A stretch of DNA of 64,000 nt, taken from contig JAKSIV010000007.1 in assembly GCA_024398635.1 (NCBI GenBank), positions 28,845-92,844 of the forward strand, written 5' to 3'. The position numbers and the translations under genes were made by a program. Of this stretch, positions 19,047 to 28,345 are shown one piece after another. Each line of letters starts with the position of its first letter. Position 1 is the first letter of the stretch. The notes under the pieces were generated by a model. It was not told the origin of the DNA and ran no database searches. It saw only the letters and a program-made list of their open reading frames with translations. This stretch comes from Bacteroidaceae bacterium (lineage in GTDB: Bacteria; Bacteroidota; Bacteroidia; Bacteroidales; Bacteroidaceae).

Positions 19047-19336
19047 TTTATTCCCAGCAGGGAGGTTAATGCATTGATGTGATTACTGAATGCTTTTCGG
19101 CCTTTCTCAGTGACAGAATAAGAGGTGTTTGGCTTGCGTCCGATGAACTGCTTGACGGTCTCGATATAACCCAGTTCCTCCAGCGCACGGATGTGACTGG
19201 CCAGGTTTCCATCCGATGCACCAAGCATCCCCTTGAGCGTGTTGAAATCGGCCTGTCCGGATGCGGTCAGCACAGACATGATTCCAAGCCTGACACGACT
19301 CTCAAATGCCTTGTCAAGATTTTTTATTATTGTCAT
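19043..19336 (-). CDS. Winged helix-turn-helix transcriptional regulator
   Basis: 97 residues, almost only a DNA-binding domain. LDKAFESRVRLGIMSVLTASGQADFNTLKGMLGASDGNLASHIRALEELGYIETVKQFIGRKPNTSYSVTEKG fits the MarR/PadR-like HTH_34 (PF13601) pattern with recognition helix DGNLASHIRAL and wing around GRKPNTSYSVT. Both ends overlap neighbouring genes by 4 nt. Regulators of this type in Bacteroidetes are commonly co-encoded with membrane proteins and probably control their own operon. Confidence 0.85.
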   Translation of the reverse strand: MTIIKNLDKAFESRVRLGIMSVLTASGQADFNTLKGMLGASDGNLASHIRALEELGYIETVKQFIGRKPNTSYSVTEKGRKAFSNHINALTSLLGIK

Positions 19337-19989
19337 CGGTCCTTACGTTCAAATACAAACTGGAACCATATGCCCCATATCAGGTGAACCAAACAGAATC
19401 CTATAGTCCAAAGCATCAAGCTCCAGGGGGCAAAGGCAAGAGCGACAATACCCAATATTATCTCTACGTATCCGATATACTTGGTTACAGATATACTCAA
19501 TGCGATAGGCGAAATTACAATCAGAGCCAGCCCGTAGAACACCAGCATAATACCTGGTATCATGTTGTACAGTCCATTGAACAGTGAAGTGAGGCATACC
19601 AATCCACCTGCTGTCATTATGGTAAAGAACGATTTAAGCAGACGACGGGCACCGGCATCAAGTGTAAATTCCATTCCTTTGCGTGCAGCCCTGCGCTTGG
19701 ACATCTCCCAGACAGTCTTGAATGCCGCAGCAAAAACTACAACGCAAACTGCCGTCACAATAAGTAAAGTATTCCAATCATAACCGTGCCGGATAGGGTT
19801 CATCCAAGCACCCAAAAGCGGACGGAAACTACCATAAAGCCAGAAACTTACCACAGCTGCACCCAACAAAGCCCACAATCCGGCTACCACACCTGATGCC
19901 CCGTCAATATAAAGCACCTTCTGTGACCGCTCCATCAATTCCTTAATGTCACTAAGCGTCTCTTTAATCTCCTGTTCTTTCATATTCAT
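19333..19989 (-). CDS. Integral membrane protein of unknown function
   Basis: 218 residues. A short charged N-terminus (MKEQEIKETLSDIKELMERS) is followed by helices at roughly 33-52, 78-97, 128-150, 150-172, 175-192 and 195-212, so about six membrane segments. I do not recognise a family. The start could be 19989 or the second ATG at 19983. It is the first gene of a three-gene operon (membrane protein, HTH regulator, DUF805 protein) in which every junction is a 4-nt overlap. Confidence 0.7.
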   Translation of the reverse strand: MNMKEQEIKETLSDIKELMERSQKVLYIDGASGVVAGLWALLGAAVVSFWLYGSFRPLLGAWMNPIRHGYDWNTLLIVTAVCVVVFAAAFKTVWEMSKRRAARKGMEFTLDAGARRLLKSFFTIMTAGGLVCLTSLFNGLYNMIPGIMLVFYGLALIVISPIALSISVTKYIGYVEIILGIVALAFAPWSLMLWTIGFCLVHLIWGIWFQFVFERKDR

Positions 19990-20063
19990 TCTTGCATTGA
20001 AAAGTACTTTGCGCTACAAAGTAAACACAAACAAACAGAACTTCCAAACAATTCTGCAGAAAA

Positions 20064-20085
20064 AAAGCCCTGCAAGCAGGGCTTT
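20064..20085 (-). terminator. Rho-independent terminator of the ara/gal operon
   Basis: AAAGCCCTGC (20064-20073) pairs perfectly with GCAGGGCTTT (20076-20085), 2-nt loop visible; on the minus strand it is followed by a run of seven T. It follows the last gene of the operon by 40 nt. Confidence 0.85.
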
Positions 20086-20095
20086 ATCAGCGAAA

Positions 20096-20126
20096 TTGTA
20101 CAAAAGGGGTCTGCCCCCAATTGTAT
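20096..20126. repeat. GGGGTC/GACCCC palindrome, copy 2
   Basis: TTGTACAA, AAGGGGTC, TG, CCCCC, AA, TTGTA: nearly the same sequence as 17724-17756, with the centre changed from AGA to TGC. It ends at the first base of the galM stop codon on the minus strand, just ahead of the terminator 20064-20085. Confidence 0.7.
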
Positions 20127-21256
20127 CATTTTACAGAGAGCTTGTAGATTACAGTGTGCTCATACTTCTCGCCCGGACGCAGAACCGTGCTGGGGAAGAA
20201 GTCGTGGTTAGGAGAATCGGGATACATCTGTGACTCCAGAGCGATAGCGGTGCGTGCGCCGGTATATACCTGAAGTCCCGGATGGTTGTTCCAAACCTCC
20301 ATGTAACGACCAGACTTGGGCGAGTAGAGTGATGCAACCATCTCAACCTTGCCCTGCTCGTTGTGGATCAGGCAGAAGTTGTTGTCATAGTTACGTACCA
20401 TACCCTCAGGTACCTGACCACCGAAACCGCCGAATCCGCCACGGCCGCCCTGTCCGGGAGCCGGCGAATACTGACGGTCACCAATGCGTACGGGTTTCTG
20501 GAAATCATAGGGAGATCCTTCAACCATACCCAGATCACCGGTCGGGATGTTGCTGCGGTCAGTCTCAGTGATGAAAGCAGCATTGATCATCAGCTCGTGG
20601 TCCATGATGTCGCCATTACCTGCGCCATCCAGATTGAAATAGGTGTGGTTTGACAGGTTTACAACGGTAGCCTTATCGGTCGTAGCCTCATAACTTATCT
20701 GCAGACCACCGTCCTTGGTGATGGAGTAGGTCAGAGTAGTTGTAAGGGTGCCGGGGAATCCGTCCAGACCATCGGGCAGAACACAACTCAGGACCAGCTT
20801 GTTCTTCTTGGCCTTAACGACCTTCCATGCGGTGTGGTCAAAGCCCTTGGCACCGCCGTGAAGTGTGTGCTGGCCGCTGTTCTTGGTTATGTTGTATTCA
20901 ACTCCGTCAAGTGTGAACTTGCCGTTTGCGATACGGTTGGCATAACGACCCAGAGCCGGGCCTACCATACCCATGTTGTAACGCATGTACTGGTGGATGT
21001 CATCGTAGTGGGTTACCAGGTTAGCGTACTCACCGTTCTTGTCAGGAGCGTAAAGGCCTACCACAAATCCTCCGTAGTTGATGATCTGTGCAGCCACCTT
21101 ACCTTTTTTAATAGTATATAAGGCAACTTTCTGGCCATCAATGATGGTATCATAAGGTGCTGTGGGCAGAAGCGGGAACTTGGGCTTTGCTGCGCTGGCT
21201 GATAAGCAGAATGCTACTGCTGCAACAGCCATTAAAACTTTGGATAATTTCTTCAT
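20126..21256 (-). CDS. galM: Aldose 1-epimerase, exported (signal peptide I)
   Basis: 376 residues from the ATG at 21256; MKKLSKVLMAVAAVAFCLSASA is a signal peptide, so the protein is periplasmic. The longer open frame begins in the upstream repeat. Mutarotase motifs: YANRIANGKFTLDG, TLHGGAKGFD with the catalytic histidine, NLSNHTYFNLDGAG, and VYTGARTAIALESQMYPDSPNHDFFPSTVLRPGEKY with the catalytic glutamate. A glycine-rich insert ([15 protein letters not shown]) near residue 285 is unusual for the family. It is the last gene of the ara/gal operon and one of three epimerases in it. Confidence 0.9.
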   Translation of the reverse strand: MKKLSKVLMAVAAVAFCLSASAAKPKFPLLPTAPYDTIIDGQKVALYTIKKGKVAAQIINYGGFVVGLYAPDKNGEYANLVTHYDDIHQYMRYNMGMVGPALGRYANRIANGKFTLDGVEYNITKNSGQHTLHGGAKGFDHTAWKVVKAKKNKLVLSCVLPDGLDGFPGTLTTTLTYSITKDGGLQISYEATTDKATVVNLSNHTYFNLDGAGNGDIMDHELMINAAFITETDRSNIPTGDLGMVEGSPYDFQKPVRIGDRQYSPAPGQGGRGGFGGFGGQVPEGMVRNYDNNFCLIHNEQGKVEMVASLYSPKSGRYMEVWNNHPGLQVYTGARTAIALESQMYPDSPNHDFFPSTVLRPGEKYEHTVIYKLSVK

Positions 21257-21275
21257 ATGCATAAGGACTTTTAAT

Positions 21276-21350
21276 AATTGAGAATTGAGAGTTGTTCCGC
21301 ACCGGATGGCCAATTCTCAATTCTCAATTTTCAATTTTCAATTTTCAATT
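21276..21350. repeat. AATTGAAA-type inverted and tandem repeat between araB and galM
   Basis: AATTGAGAATTGAGAGTTG (21276-21294) pairs with 21311-21329 with one G-T mismatch in 19, enclosing a 16-nt GC-rich loop. Three further CAATTTT-type units continue to 21350 and run into the araB stop codon. Almost the whole 92-nt intergenic gap is this repeat. It could act as an attenuator or an mRNA end stabiliser. Confidence 0.65.
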
Positions 21351-22947
21351 AATTCTTGTACTTAACTGCTGCTTCCTCAATAGGCAGGCATTTCTTGTAG
21401 TTTTCAATGTATGCGTTGAATCCTGCTACATCCTCAGGGGTAGGAGCGACCGATGTTCCGGTATCGCCGGCAAATACCGCATCGTCAAGGAACTCAGCCA
21501 ATGACTGCTTCTTCTTGTTGTTGATAAGGTACGATGCCAGGATAGCCATACCCCAGGGACCGCCTTCACCTGCAGTCTTCATGCAGGAGATAGGTGAATT
21601 CAGGGCAGCGCCCAGAATCCTCTGGCCAACACCGGGAGTGGTAAACAGACCGCCGTGACCGGTTATGCGGTCCACCTTGATCTTCTCCTCGTTGAACAGG
21701 ATATCGTTACCAACCTTGAGCACACTGATAGCGCCGCTTATAATAGCGCGCATAAAGTTGGCCAGGTTGAACTTGTCGTTAGCGGAGCGTACAAACAGCG
21801 GACGTCCGTCGGCAAAACCGGTAACAGGCTCGCCCGATACGTAGTTGTAGCTCATAATTCCGCCGCAGTCCGGATTACCCTTCAGTGCCACATTAAAGAG
21901 GTTGGTAAAGAGCTTGCCCATATCAACGGGAATACCCATAATCTCCTCAAACTCCTTGAACAGGTTAACCCAGGCATTCAGGTCACTGGTGCAGTTGTTG
22001 CAGTGAACCATAGCCACGGGGCTGCCATCGGGAGTAGTCACGATATCAATCACCTCATGCGGTTTCTTGAGATCCTTCTCAAGCACGATCATTGAGAATG
22101 ATGATGTACCGGCCGATACGTTACCGGTGCGCGGACGAACTGCGTTGGTGGCCACCATACCTGTGCCTGCATCGCCCTCGGGAGGACAGATGGGAGCACC
22201 CGGTTTGAGATGACCGGTGATATCCAGTTTGCGGGCGCCGGCCTCGGTCAGCACGCCTGCATCCTGGCCTGCGTCAAGTGACTTGGGCAGAATGTCAAGC
22301 AGTTTCCAGGGATAACCCTTGGTAGCAATCAGCTTGTCAAACTTGGCTACCATTTCGGCATTGTAGGTCTTGGTCTTGGGATCAACGGGAATCATACCCG
22401 ATGCGTCACCCACACCCAGAACTCTCTTGCCTGTGAGCTGCCAGTGGATGAAACCTGCCAGAGTGGTCAGGAAATCAATATCCTTTACGTGCGGCTCATT
22501 GTCCAGGATAGCCTGATACAGATGTGATATGCTCCAGCGCAGAGGTACGTTGAACACAAACAGGTCAGACAGCTCGGCGGCTGCCTTGGCGGTGTTGGTG
22601 TTACGCCATGTGCGGAACGGAACCAGTATGTCACCGTGCTTGTCAAAAGGCATGTAACCGTGCATCATGGCGCTTACGCCAATTGCTGCAAGGTTCTCAA
22701 TCTCAACCTCGTACTGCTTGAGCACGTTCTTGCGCAGGTCAGCATAGCAGTCCTGCAGACCGAACCAGATGCTCTCAACGCTGTATGTCCACAGTCCGTT
22801 AACCAGTTGGTTCTCCCAGGTGTGACTGCCTTGTGCTATCGGCTTGTACTCAGGGTCAATGAGCACAGCCTTGATACGGGTCGAGCCAAACTCGATACCG
22901 AGTATGGCCTGACCTTTCTCAATTACTGATTTGGGATCGTATGCCAT
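21349..22947 (-). CDS. araB: FGGY-family carbohydrate kinase, probable L-ribulokinase
   Basis: 532 residues. FGGY N-domain with ILGIEFGSTRIKAVLID (phosphate loop) and GVSAMMHGYMPFD; C-domain with GNVSAGTSSFSMIVLE and DRITGHGGLFTTPGVGQRILG. Lengthwise and by order it matches the ribulokinase/xylulokinase-like enzyme of Bacteroides arabinose loci. It phosphorylates L-ribulose made by the isomerase encoded one base upstream; D-xylulose is the alternative substrate. Cytoplasmic. Confidence 0.85.
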   Translation of the reverse strand: MAYDPKSVIEKGQAILGIEFGSTRIKAVLIDPEYKPIAQGSHTWENQLVNGLWTYSVESIWFGLQDCYADLRKNVLKQYEVEIENLAAIGVSAMMHGYMPFDKHGDILVPFRTWRNTNTAKAAAELSDLFVFNVPLRWSISHLYQAILDNEPHVKDIDFLTTLAGFIHWQLTGKRVLGVGDASGMIPVDPKTKTYNAEMVAKFDKLIATKGYPWKLLDILPKSLDAGQDAGVLTEAGARKLDITGHLKPGAPICPPEGDAGTGMVATNAVRPRTGNVSAGTSSFSMIVLEKDLKKPHEVIDIVTTPDGSPVAMVHCNNCTSDLNAWVNLFKEFEEIMGIPVDMGKLFTNLFNVALKGNPDCGGIMSYNYVSGEPVTGFADGRPLFVRSANDKFNLANFMRAIISGAISVLKVGNDILFNEEKIKVDRITGHGGLFTTPGVGQRILGAALNSPISCMKTAGEGGPWGMAILASYLINNKKKQSLAEFLDDAVFAGDTGTSVAPTPEDVAGFNAYIENYKKCLPIEEAAVKYKN

Positions 22948-22948
22948 A

Positions 22949-24481
22949 TCACTTCAGGGCTTTATTGAGCATGTAATAAACCTCGTTGTTACGAAGCTGC
23001 TGCTTGAAACCGCTGATAGTGGTATTCTTGTCGATACCGATGTACTCTATACCGCACATCTCGGCAAAATCCTCCCAATACTCGGCTGTGATATCGTATG
23101 AGAAAGCACTGTGGTGTGTGCCACCTGCCAGTATCCATGCGCCTGCGCCGATCTCAAATGTAGGCTGCGGAACCCAGAGGGCCGATGCAACCGGCAGTTT
23201 GGGCATCGGTTTGGGCTCGATGCACTCAACCTCGCTGGTGATGAGACGGAAACGGTTACCCAGGTCAACAACGGTTGCCTTGATACCGCGGCCGGTCTTG
23301 GATGTAAATACCAGACGTGCTGTCTGCTGCTTGCGGATACCTATACCCAGGAAGTGAACCTCCAGCTTGGGCTTGCCGGTAGCAATCAGCGGGCATATCT
23401 CCAGCATGTGGCTCTGCAGGCTTGATGTGCAGTCGGCGGCAAAGTTCAGGGTGTAGTCCTCAAGGAATGAGCAACCCTTGGGCATACCCTGGTTCATAAC
23501 CCAGAGAGTACGCTGCAGGCAGGCTGTCTTCCAGTCGCCCTCGGCACCGAAACCGTAACCCTCCTGCATCAGACGCTGTGATGCCAGGCCCGGAATCTGG
23601 TCGAATCCGCAGAAATCAGGGGCGTCGATATCGGCGTCACCCAGGTCATCAAAGTTGGTGGTGAAAGCGGTAGCGTTCTCATCCTTGAGCACGCGACGCA
23701 GAGCGATCTCAGCCTTGGCTGCGTTATGGACCTTCTCCCAATATACCTTCTCACCGCTCTCATCAATCTTGATGGTGTAGAGCTTCTTGTACTCCTCAAC
23801 CAGGGCGTCAGCCTCGGCATCGGTAACCTTCTTGAAGTAATCCATCAGTGATGATACGGGGTAGTAGTCTACATGGTAACCCATGCGCTGCTCAAACTCA
23901 ACGCGGTCACCGTCGGTAACGGCCACGTTGTTCATGTTCATACCGAACATAAGGCAGCGTACGTTATGTGCATCGGCACGGCCGGCAGCGGCGCGAGCCC
24001 ATACGGCAATCTGCTTCTGAGCCTCAACGCTCTTCCAGTGGCCTACCACAACCTTGCGGGCTACACGCATACGGGTGCATATGTGACCGAACTCGATGTC
24101 GCCGTGGGCGCTTTGGTTCAGGTTCATAAAGTCCATATCAATGGTGTCCCAGGGAATATCGGTGTTGTACTGTGTGTGGAAGTGGAGCAGGGGCTTCTCA
24201 AGAGCCTGCAGACCCTTGATCCACATCTTGGCGGGGCTGAATGTGTGCATCCAGGTGATGATACCTATACACTTGCTGTCATTGTTGGCAGCCTTCATTA
24301 CGGCTTCAACCTCGTTGCTGCTGTTGGCAGTACCTTTATATACTATCTTAACGGGGATGTTGCCGCTCTTGTTCAGACCTTCAACCATCTCCTTTGAGTG
24401 ACCGTCCACTGCAACTACTGCATCGCCTCCGTAAAGGAGCTGTGCACCGGTAACCCACCAAATTTCAAAATTATCAAACAT
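22949..24481 (-). CDS. araA: L-arabinose isomerase
   Basis: 510 residues, the usual AraA length. Near the N-terminus EIWWVTGAQLLYG and TWMHTFSPAKMWIKGL are AraA signatures; later GFGAEGDWKTACL and FLEDYTLNFA hold the metal-site glutamates, and ILAGGTHHSAFSY the metal-binding histidine pair. It converts L-arabinose to L-ribulose with a divalent metal in the cytoplasm. Twenty nt separate it from araD upstream and one base from araB downstream. Confidence 0.95.
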   Translation of the reverse strand: MFDNFEIWWVTGAQLLYGGDAVVAVDGHSKEMVEGLNKSGNIPVKIVYKGTANSSNEVEAVMKAANNDSKCIGIITWMHTFSPAKMWIKGLQALEKPLLHFHTQYNTDIPWDTIDMDFMNLNQSAHGDIEFGHICTRMRVARKVVVGHWKSVEAQKQIAVWARAAAGRADAHNVRCLMFGMNMNNVAVTDGDRVEFEQRMGYHVDYYPVSSLMDYFKKVTDAEADALVEEYKKLYTIKIDESGEKVYWEKVHNAAKAEIALRRVLKDENATAFTTNFDDLGDADIDAPDFCGFDQIPGLASQRLMQEGYGFGAEGDWKTACLQRTLWVMNQGMPKGCSFLEDYTLNFAADCTSSLQSHMLEICPLIATGKPKLEVHFLGIGIRKQQTARLVFTSKTGRGIKATVVDLGNRFRLITSEVECIEPKPMPKLPVASALWVPQPTFEIGAGAWILAGGTHHSAFSYDITAEYWEDFAEMCGIEYIGIDKNTTISGFKQQLRNNEVYYMLNKALK

Positions 24482-24501
24482 AAATATCCTTTTTTATAGT
24501 G

Positions 24502-25206
24502 TTACTTTTTCTTCTGGCCGTAGTAGGCGTTGGGGCCATGCTTACGGCTGTAGTGCTTCTCAATCAGAAGCGGATTCATCGTGAGGTCCGGGTTCACTGA
24601 CAGGGCCACGAACGCCATCTTGGCGCACTGCTCCATCACCTTGGCGTTATAGACAGCGTTATCGGGTGATGTGCCCCATGAGAACGGACCGTGGTTCTTT
24701 ACCAGCACGGCGGGAGTGTGGTCGGGGTTGATCTTGCGGATGTTCAGAATCTCATCCACAATCACGTTACCGGTCTCCAGTTCATACTGACCCTTAACCT
24801 CAGCCTCGGTCATATCGCGTGTGCAGGGGATATCCTTATAGAAATAGTCGGCGTGAGTTGTGCCGATGTTAGGGATGTCACGCCCGGCCTGTGCGAATGC
24901 GGTGGCATAGGTAGAGTGGGTATGCACCACGCCCTTAATATTTGGGAATGCCCTGTACAGAACCAGGTGAGTAGGGGTGTCCGATGAAGGATTGAGGTCT
25001 CCCTCAACGACCTTACCGGTCTCGAGGGAGACAACAACCATATCACTTGCCTTCATCTCGTCATAGCTTACGCCGCTGGGTTTTATCACTACAAGGCCTT
25101 TCTCACGGTCAATGCCCGATACGTTACCCCATGTGAATATTACCAGACCCTGCTTAACCAGATCAAGGTTGGCTTTGAAAACCTTCTCTTTAAGTTCTTC
25201 GAGCAT
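24502..25206 (-). CDS. araD: L-ribulose-5-phosphate 4-epimerase
   Basis: 234 residues. Class II aldolase fold: [25 protein letters not shown] near 26-50, [16 protein letters not shown] with two zinc histidines near 95-97, and [12 protein letters not shown] with the third histidine near 170. It converts L-ribulose 5-phosphate to D-xylulose 5-phosphate, which enters the pentose phosphate pathway served by tkt, rpe and rpiB in this window. Four nt separate it from the transporter gene upstream. Confidence 0.95.
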   Translation of the reverse strand: MLEELKEKVFKANLDLVKQGLVIFTWGNVSGIDREKGLVVIKPSGVSYDEMKASDMVVVSLETGKVVEGDLNPSSDTPTHLVLYRAFPNIKGVVHTHSTYATAFAQAGRDIPNIGTTHADYFYKDIPCTRDMTEAEVKGQYELETGNVIVDEILNIRKINPDHTPAVLVKNHGPFSWGTSPDNAVYNAKVMEQCAKMAFVALSVNPDLTMNPLLIEKHYSRKHGPNAYYGQKKK

Positions 25207-25210
25207 GATA

Positions 25211-27136
25211 TTACCAGAGGAAAATATAGAGGATAAGCAGAATCACAATAACGCCCAGAGCGCCCCAGTTGAAAGTCTTGTCGGTCTTGAAAAGTTCCAG
25301 ATCGATACCCACAGCCTTGGCATCCTGAACCTTGTCCTTTGCATTTGAACGCAGATAGAAGCCCAGAACGGCCAGTATTGCGGCAAGGAAGAACAGAGCC
25401 TCGAATCCCCATCCGCGCAGAACCGGGTTGATTACACCGATGATAGCGGCAATCAGTGAACCGGCAGCGCAGATAAAGAGAATCTGTGACCACTTCATCT
25501 GAGCGTCGATGGTGTGCTGGTCAAGCTTATCGGCCTCAACGATTCTGCTCTTGTTGAATATGGACATAGGTATGAAGATTGCAACCAGAACCATGAACAC
25601 ATAACCCATACGGAGCATGAACGGAGTATTGGGCATGAGGAACTTGAATGCAATTGAGAATACGAATGTACCGATAGCGGCAACTACGGCTGCGGGACCT
25701 GAAGCGCGCTTCCAGAGCAGACCCAGACCAAAGATGACTACGATACCCGGATATACGAATCCTGAGTACTCCTGAATGAACTGGAATGCCTGGTCCATGC
25801 TTCCAAGGATAGGATATACGCTGCAGAGAGCGATGATCAGGGCGCATACTGATGTGATACGGCCTACGTTTACAAGGTTCTTCTCAGAAGCATCCTTCTT
25901 GAAGTACTGCTTGTAGATATCCATTGTGAAGATGGTTGATGTTGAGTTGAACATCGAAGCCAGGGATGAAATAACGGCTGCACTCAGAGCTGCAAATGAC
26001 AGACCCTTGATGAATACCGGAGTAAAGTTGCGGATCAGGAAAGGATAAGCATCGTCAGATACTGAAATACCACCTGCCAGCTGAGCGAACATGTCGGGCT
26101 GCTGTGTCTTGATATAGAATGCGCATACACCGGGGATACATACTATGAACGGGATCAAGATCTTGAGGAATGCAGCGAATACCATACCCTTCTTTGCCTC
26201 GTCCAGGCTCTTTGCGGCAAGACCCTTCTGGATGATGTACTGGTTGAAGCCCCAGTAACCCAGGTTGGTCAACCACAGGGCACCTACTATAACGGCGATT
26301 CCCGGAATGTCAAAGTATGCATCGGGAGTCTTGGCCTGGTTCACAACCAGATTGAAGTGAGAGTCACCCGGCAGTGATTTGAGTTTGTGGTAAACTTCTC
26401 CAAGAGCGGCCATGGCACCACCATTCAGATCCAGCTTGTCGGCGATAACGTCCAGAGCTGCATAAGCGGTGATAAGACCACCACCAACCAGGAAGGCAAC
26501 CTGCATTACATCGGTCCATGCTACTGATGACAGACCGCCGTAGATTGAATATACACCGGCGATGATGTACAGCAGCAGAATGATGATAAGACGTACGGGA
26601 ATCTCGGTTGAGCCGATCAGGAGAGCGCATCCGCGCAGACCAAGGATCTGCTCAATAGCCAGAGCACCCAGCCATGCAACAGAAGTCAGGTTTACGAATA
26701 CATAGAGGAAGAGCCAGAAGATAGAGAATGCCAGACCTGTGCCCGGATTGTAACGCTCACGCAGGAACTGCGGGATGGTGAATATCTTCTTCTCAATCAT
26801 GACGGGGAGCAGGAACTTACCTACAACGATAAGTGTGGCTGCTGCCATCAACTCATAAGCGGCGATTGCGATACCTGATGCGAATGCGGTACCTGACATG
26901 CCGATAAACTGCTCGGCACTGATGTTTGCGGCAATCAGTGAAGCACCTACTGCCCACCATGTCAGGGTGTTACCTGCCAGGAAGTAGTCCTTTGAGTCTT
27001 TTTCTTTACCGTCTTTACTGCGGGACAGGAAGAATCCCAGGAAAATAAGGATTGCCAGATAGGCAACGAATACTACATAGTCAATCGGTTTGAAACCGTT
27101 GTTTGACAATGCACCAATAATGTCTGTATTGTTCAT
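25211..27136 (-). CDS. Sodium/solute symporter (SSS/SLC5 family), probable arabinose or galactose importer
   Basis: 641 residues with about 14 membrane helices. Family motifs: [33 protein letters not shown] near 50-82, [13 protein letters not shown] and [29 protein letters not shown]. It resembles vSGLT-type sugar symporters; Bacteroides arabinose loci contain such a transporter beside araA and araD, so arabinose is the likely substrate, with galactose possible because galK is also in the operon. The C-terminus adds extra helices ([32 protein letters not shown]) beyond the core. Confidence 0.88.
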   Translation of the reverse strand: MNNTDIIGALSNNGFKPIDYVVFVAYLAILIFLGFFLSRSKDGKEKDSKDYFLAGNTLTWWAVGASLIAANISAEQFIGMSGTAFASGIAIAAYELMAAATLIVVGKFLLPVMIEKKIFTIPQFLRERYNPGTGLAFSIFWLFLYVFVNLTSVAWLGALAIEQILGLRGCALLIGSTEIPVRLIIILLLYIIAGVYSIYGGLSSVAWTDVMQVAFLVGGGLITAYAALDVIADKLDLNGGAMAALGEVYHKLKSLPGDSHFNLVVNQAKTPDAYFDIPGIAVIVGALWLTNLGYWGFNQYIIQKGLAAKSLDEAKKGMVFAAFLKILIPFIVCIPGVCAFYIKTQQPDMFAQLAGGISVSDDAYPFLIRNFTPVFIKGLSFAALSAAVISSLASMFNSTSTIFTMDIYKQYFKKDASEKNLVNVGRITSVCALIIALCSVYPILGSMDQAFQFIQEYSGFVYPGIVVIFGLGLLWKRASGPAAVVAAIGTFVFSIAFKFLMPNTPFMLRMGYVFMVLVAIFIPMSIFNKSRIVEADKLDQHTIDAQMKWSQILFICAAGSLIAAIIGVINPVLRGWGFEALFFLAAILAVLGFYLRSNAKDKVQDAKAVGIDLELFKTDKTFNWGALGVIVILLILYIFLW

Positions 27137-27168
27137 TTGTTATTAATTAGTTAGTTGATTTTTCGTGA

Positions 27169-28317
27169 TTATTCTACGCCGAACTGGTAGATGCAGTGGC
27201 TGTAGTACTCCTGACCGGGAACCAGTTCTGCGCTGTACCAACCGGGCAGATTTGACTTGTTGGGGCTGTCGGGGAACTTCTGTGTCTCCAGGCAGCAGCC
27301 GGTGCGCTGCTCCATCTTGTTGCCCTGCTTGTCAAGACCTGAACCATCCAGGAAGTTACCTGCATAGAACTGTACGCCCGGCTCGTTGGTGTAAACCTCA
27401 ACGTAGATACCGGTGATGGGGCTGTAGAGCTTGGCTGCGCACTTGGTGTCATCGCACTTGGTGTTCAGAACCCAGTTGTGGTCATAGCCGTTACCGTTTT
27501 TGAGCTGCTCATAGTCATAGTTGTTGATCTCCTTGCCTATGGCCTTACCCTTTGTGAAGTCCATCGGGGTGCCTGCAACCGGCAGGATCTCACCTGTGGT
27601 CATGTATGTGTCATCACAGGGAGTGAAGTAGTCGGCATTCAGGGTCAGGATGTGGTTGGTGATAGGAATTGAGTGGTCACCGTTCAGGTTGAAGTAGCTG
27701 TGGTTGGTCATGTTTACAACAGTCTTCTTGTCGGTGGTAGCTTTCCATACAATGTCAATGGCGTTCTTGTCATTGAGGGTGTAGGTAGCGGTTGCTATGA
27801 CGTTACCCGGGAAACCTGCCTCACCGTCAGCTGAGTTCATTACCAAGGTAATGCTGTTCTTCTTAACCTCCTTTACATCCCATACCAGATTCTGCCAGCC
27901 AAGAGGAATGGTAATGTCGCAACCTCCGTGCAGGCAATGGCCGAAGTTGTTCTGCGGCAGCTGATAGGTTACGCCGTCCAGGGTGATCTGGCCCTGGTTG
28001 ATACGGTTTGCATAACGACCTACTGTCGATCCGAAATCGCTGGCCAGAGTGGTGTAGTCCTTGATGTTACCGAAACCGATGACAGCATCCTGCATGTTAC
28101 CGTTCTTGTCAGGAACCATGATAGCCACGATACGTGCGCCAAAGTTGGTTACCCAAACCTCGCAACCGTTTTTGTTGCTCAGTTTGTACAGGTCAGTCTG
28201 CTTGCCTGTAAACTCCATCTGGAAGTCGGCCTTGCTGAGGACCGGAGCATCCTTCTCTGAACAGGCTGTCAGTGCCAACATACCTGCCATGAGAGCGATA
28301 AAACTTGATTTTTTCAT
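27169..28317 (-). CDS. galM: Aldose 1-epimerase, lipoprotein
   Basis: 382 residues. MKKSSFIALMAGMLALTACSEK has a lipobox (LTAC), so this copy is lipid-anchored, outside the cytoplasm. Motifs: YANRINQGQITLDG, CLHGGCDITIP with the active-site histidine, NMTNHSYFNLNGDHS, and CCLETQKFPDSPNKSNLPGWYSAELVPGQEYYS with the catalytic glutamate. It speeds interconversion of the alpha and beta anomers of incoming sugars. It lies between galK and the symporter gene. Confidence 0.92.
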   Translation of the reverse strand: MKKSSFIALMAGMLALTACSEKDAPVLSKADFQMEFTGKQTDLYKLSNKNGCEVWVTNFGARIVAIMVPDKNGNMQDAVIGFGNIKDYTTLASDFGSTVGRYANRINQGQITLDGVTYQLPQNNFGHCLHGGCDITIPLGWQNLVWDVKEVKKNSITLVMNSADGEAGFPGNVIATATYTLNDKNAIDIVWKATTDKKTVVNMTNHSYFNLNGDHSIPITNHILTLNADYFTPCDDTYMTTGEILPVAGTPMDFTKGKAIGKEINNYDYEQLKNGNGYDHNWVLNTKCDDTKCAAKLYSPITGIYVEVYTNEPGVQFYAGNFLDGSGLDKQGNKMEQRTGCCLETQKFPDSPNKSNLPGWYSAELVPGQEYYSHCIYQFGVE

Positions 28318-28345
28318 TTGTTTGGTTATTTAGTTGATTGTTGAA

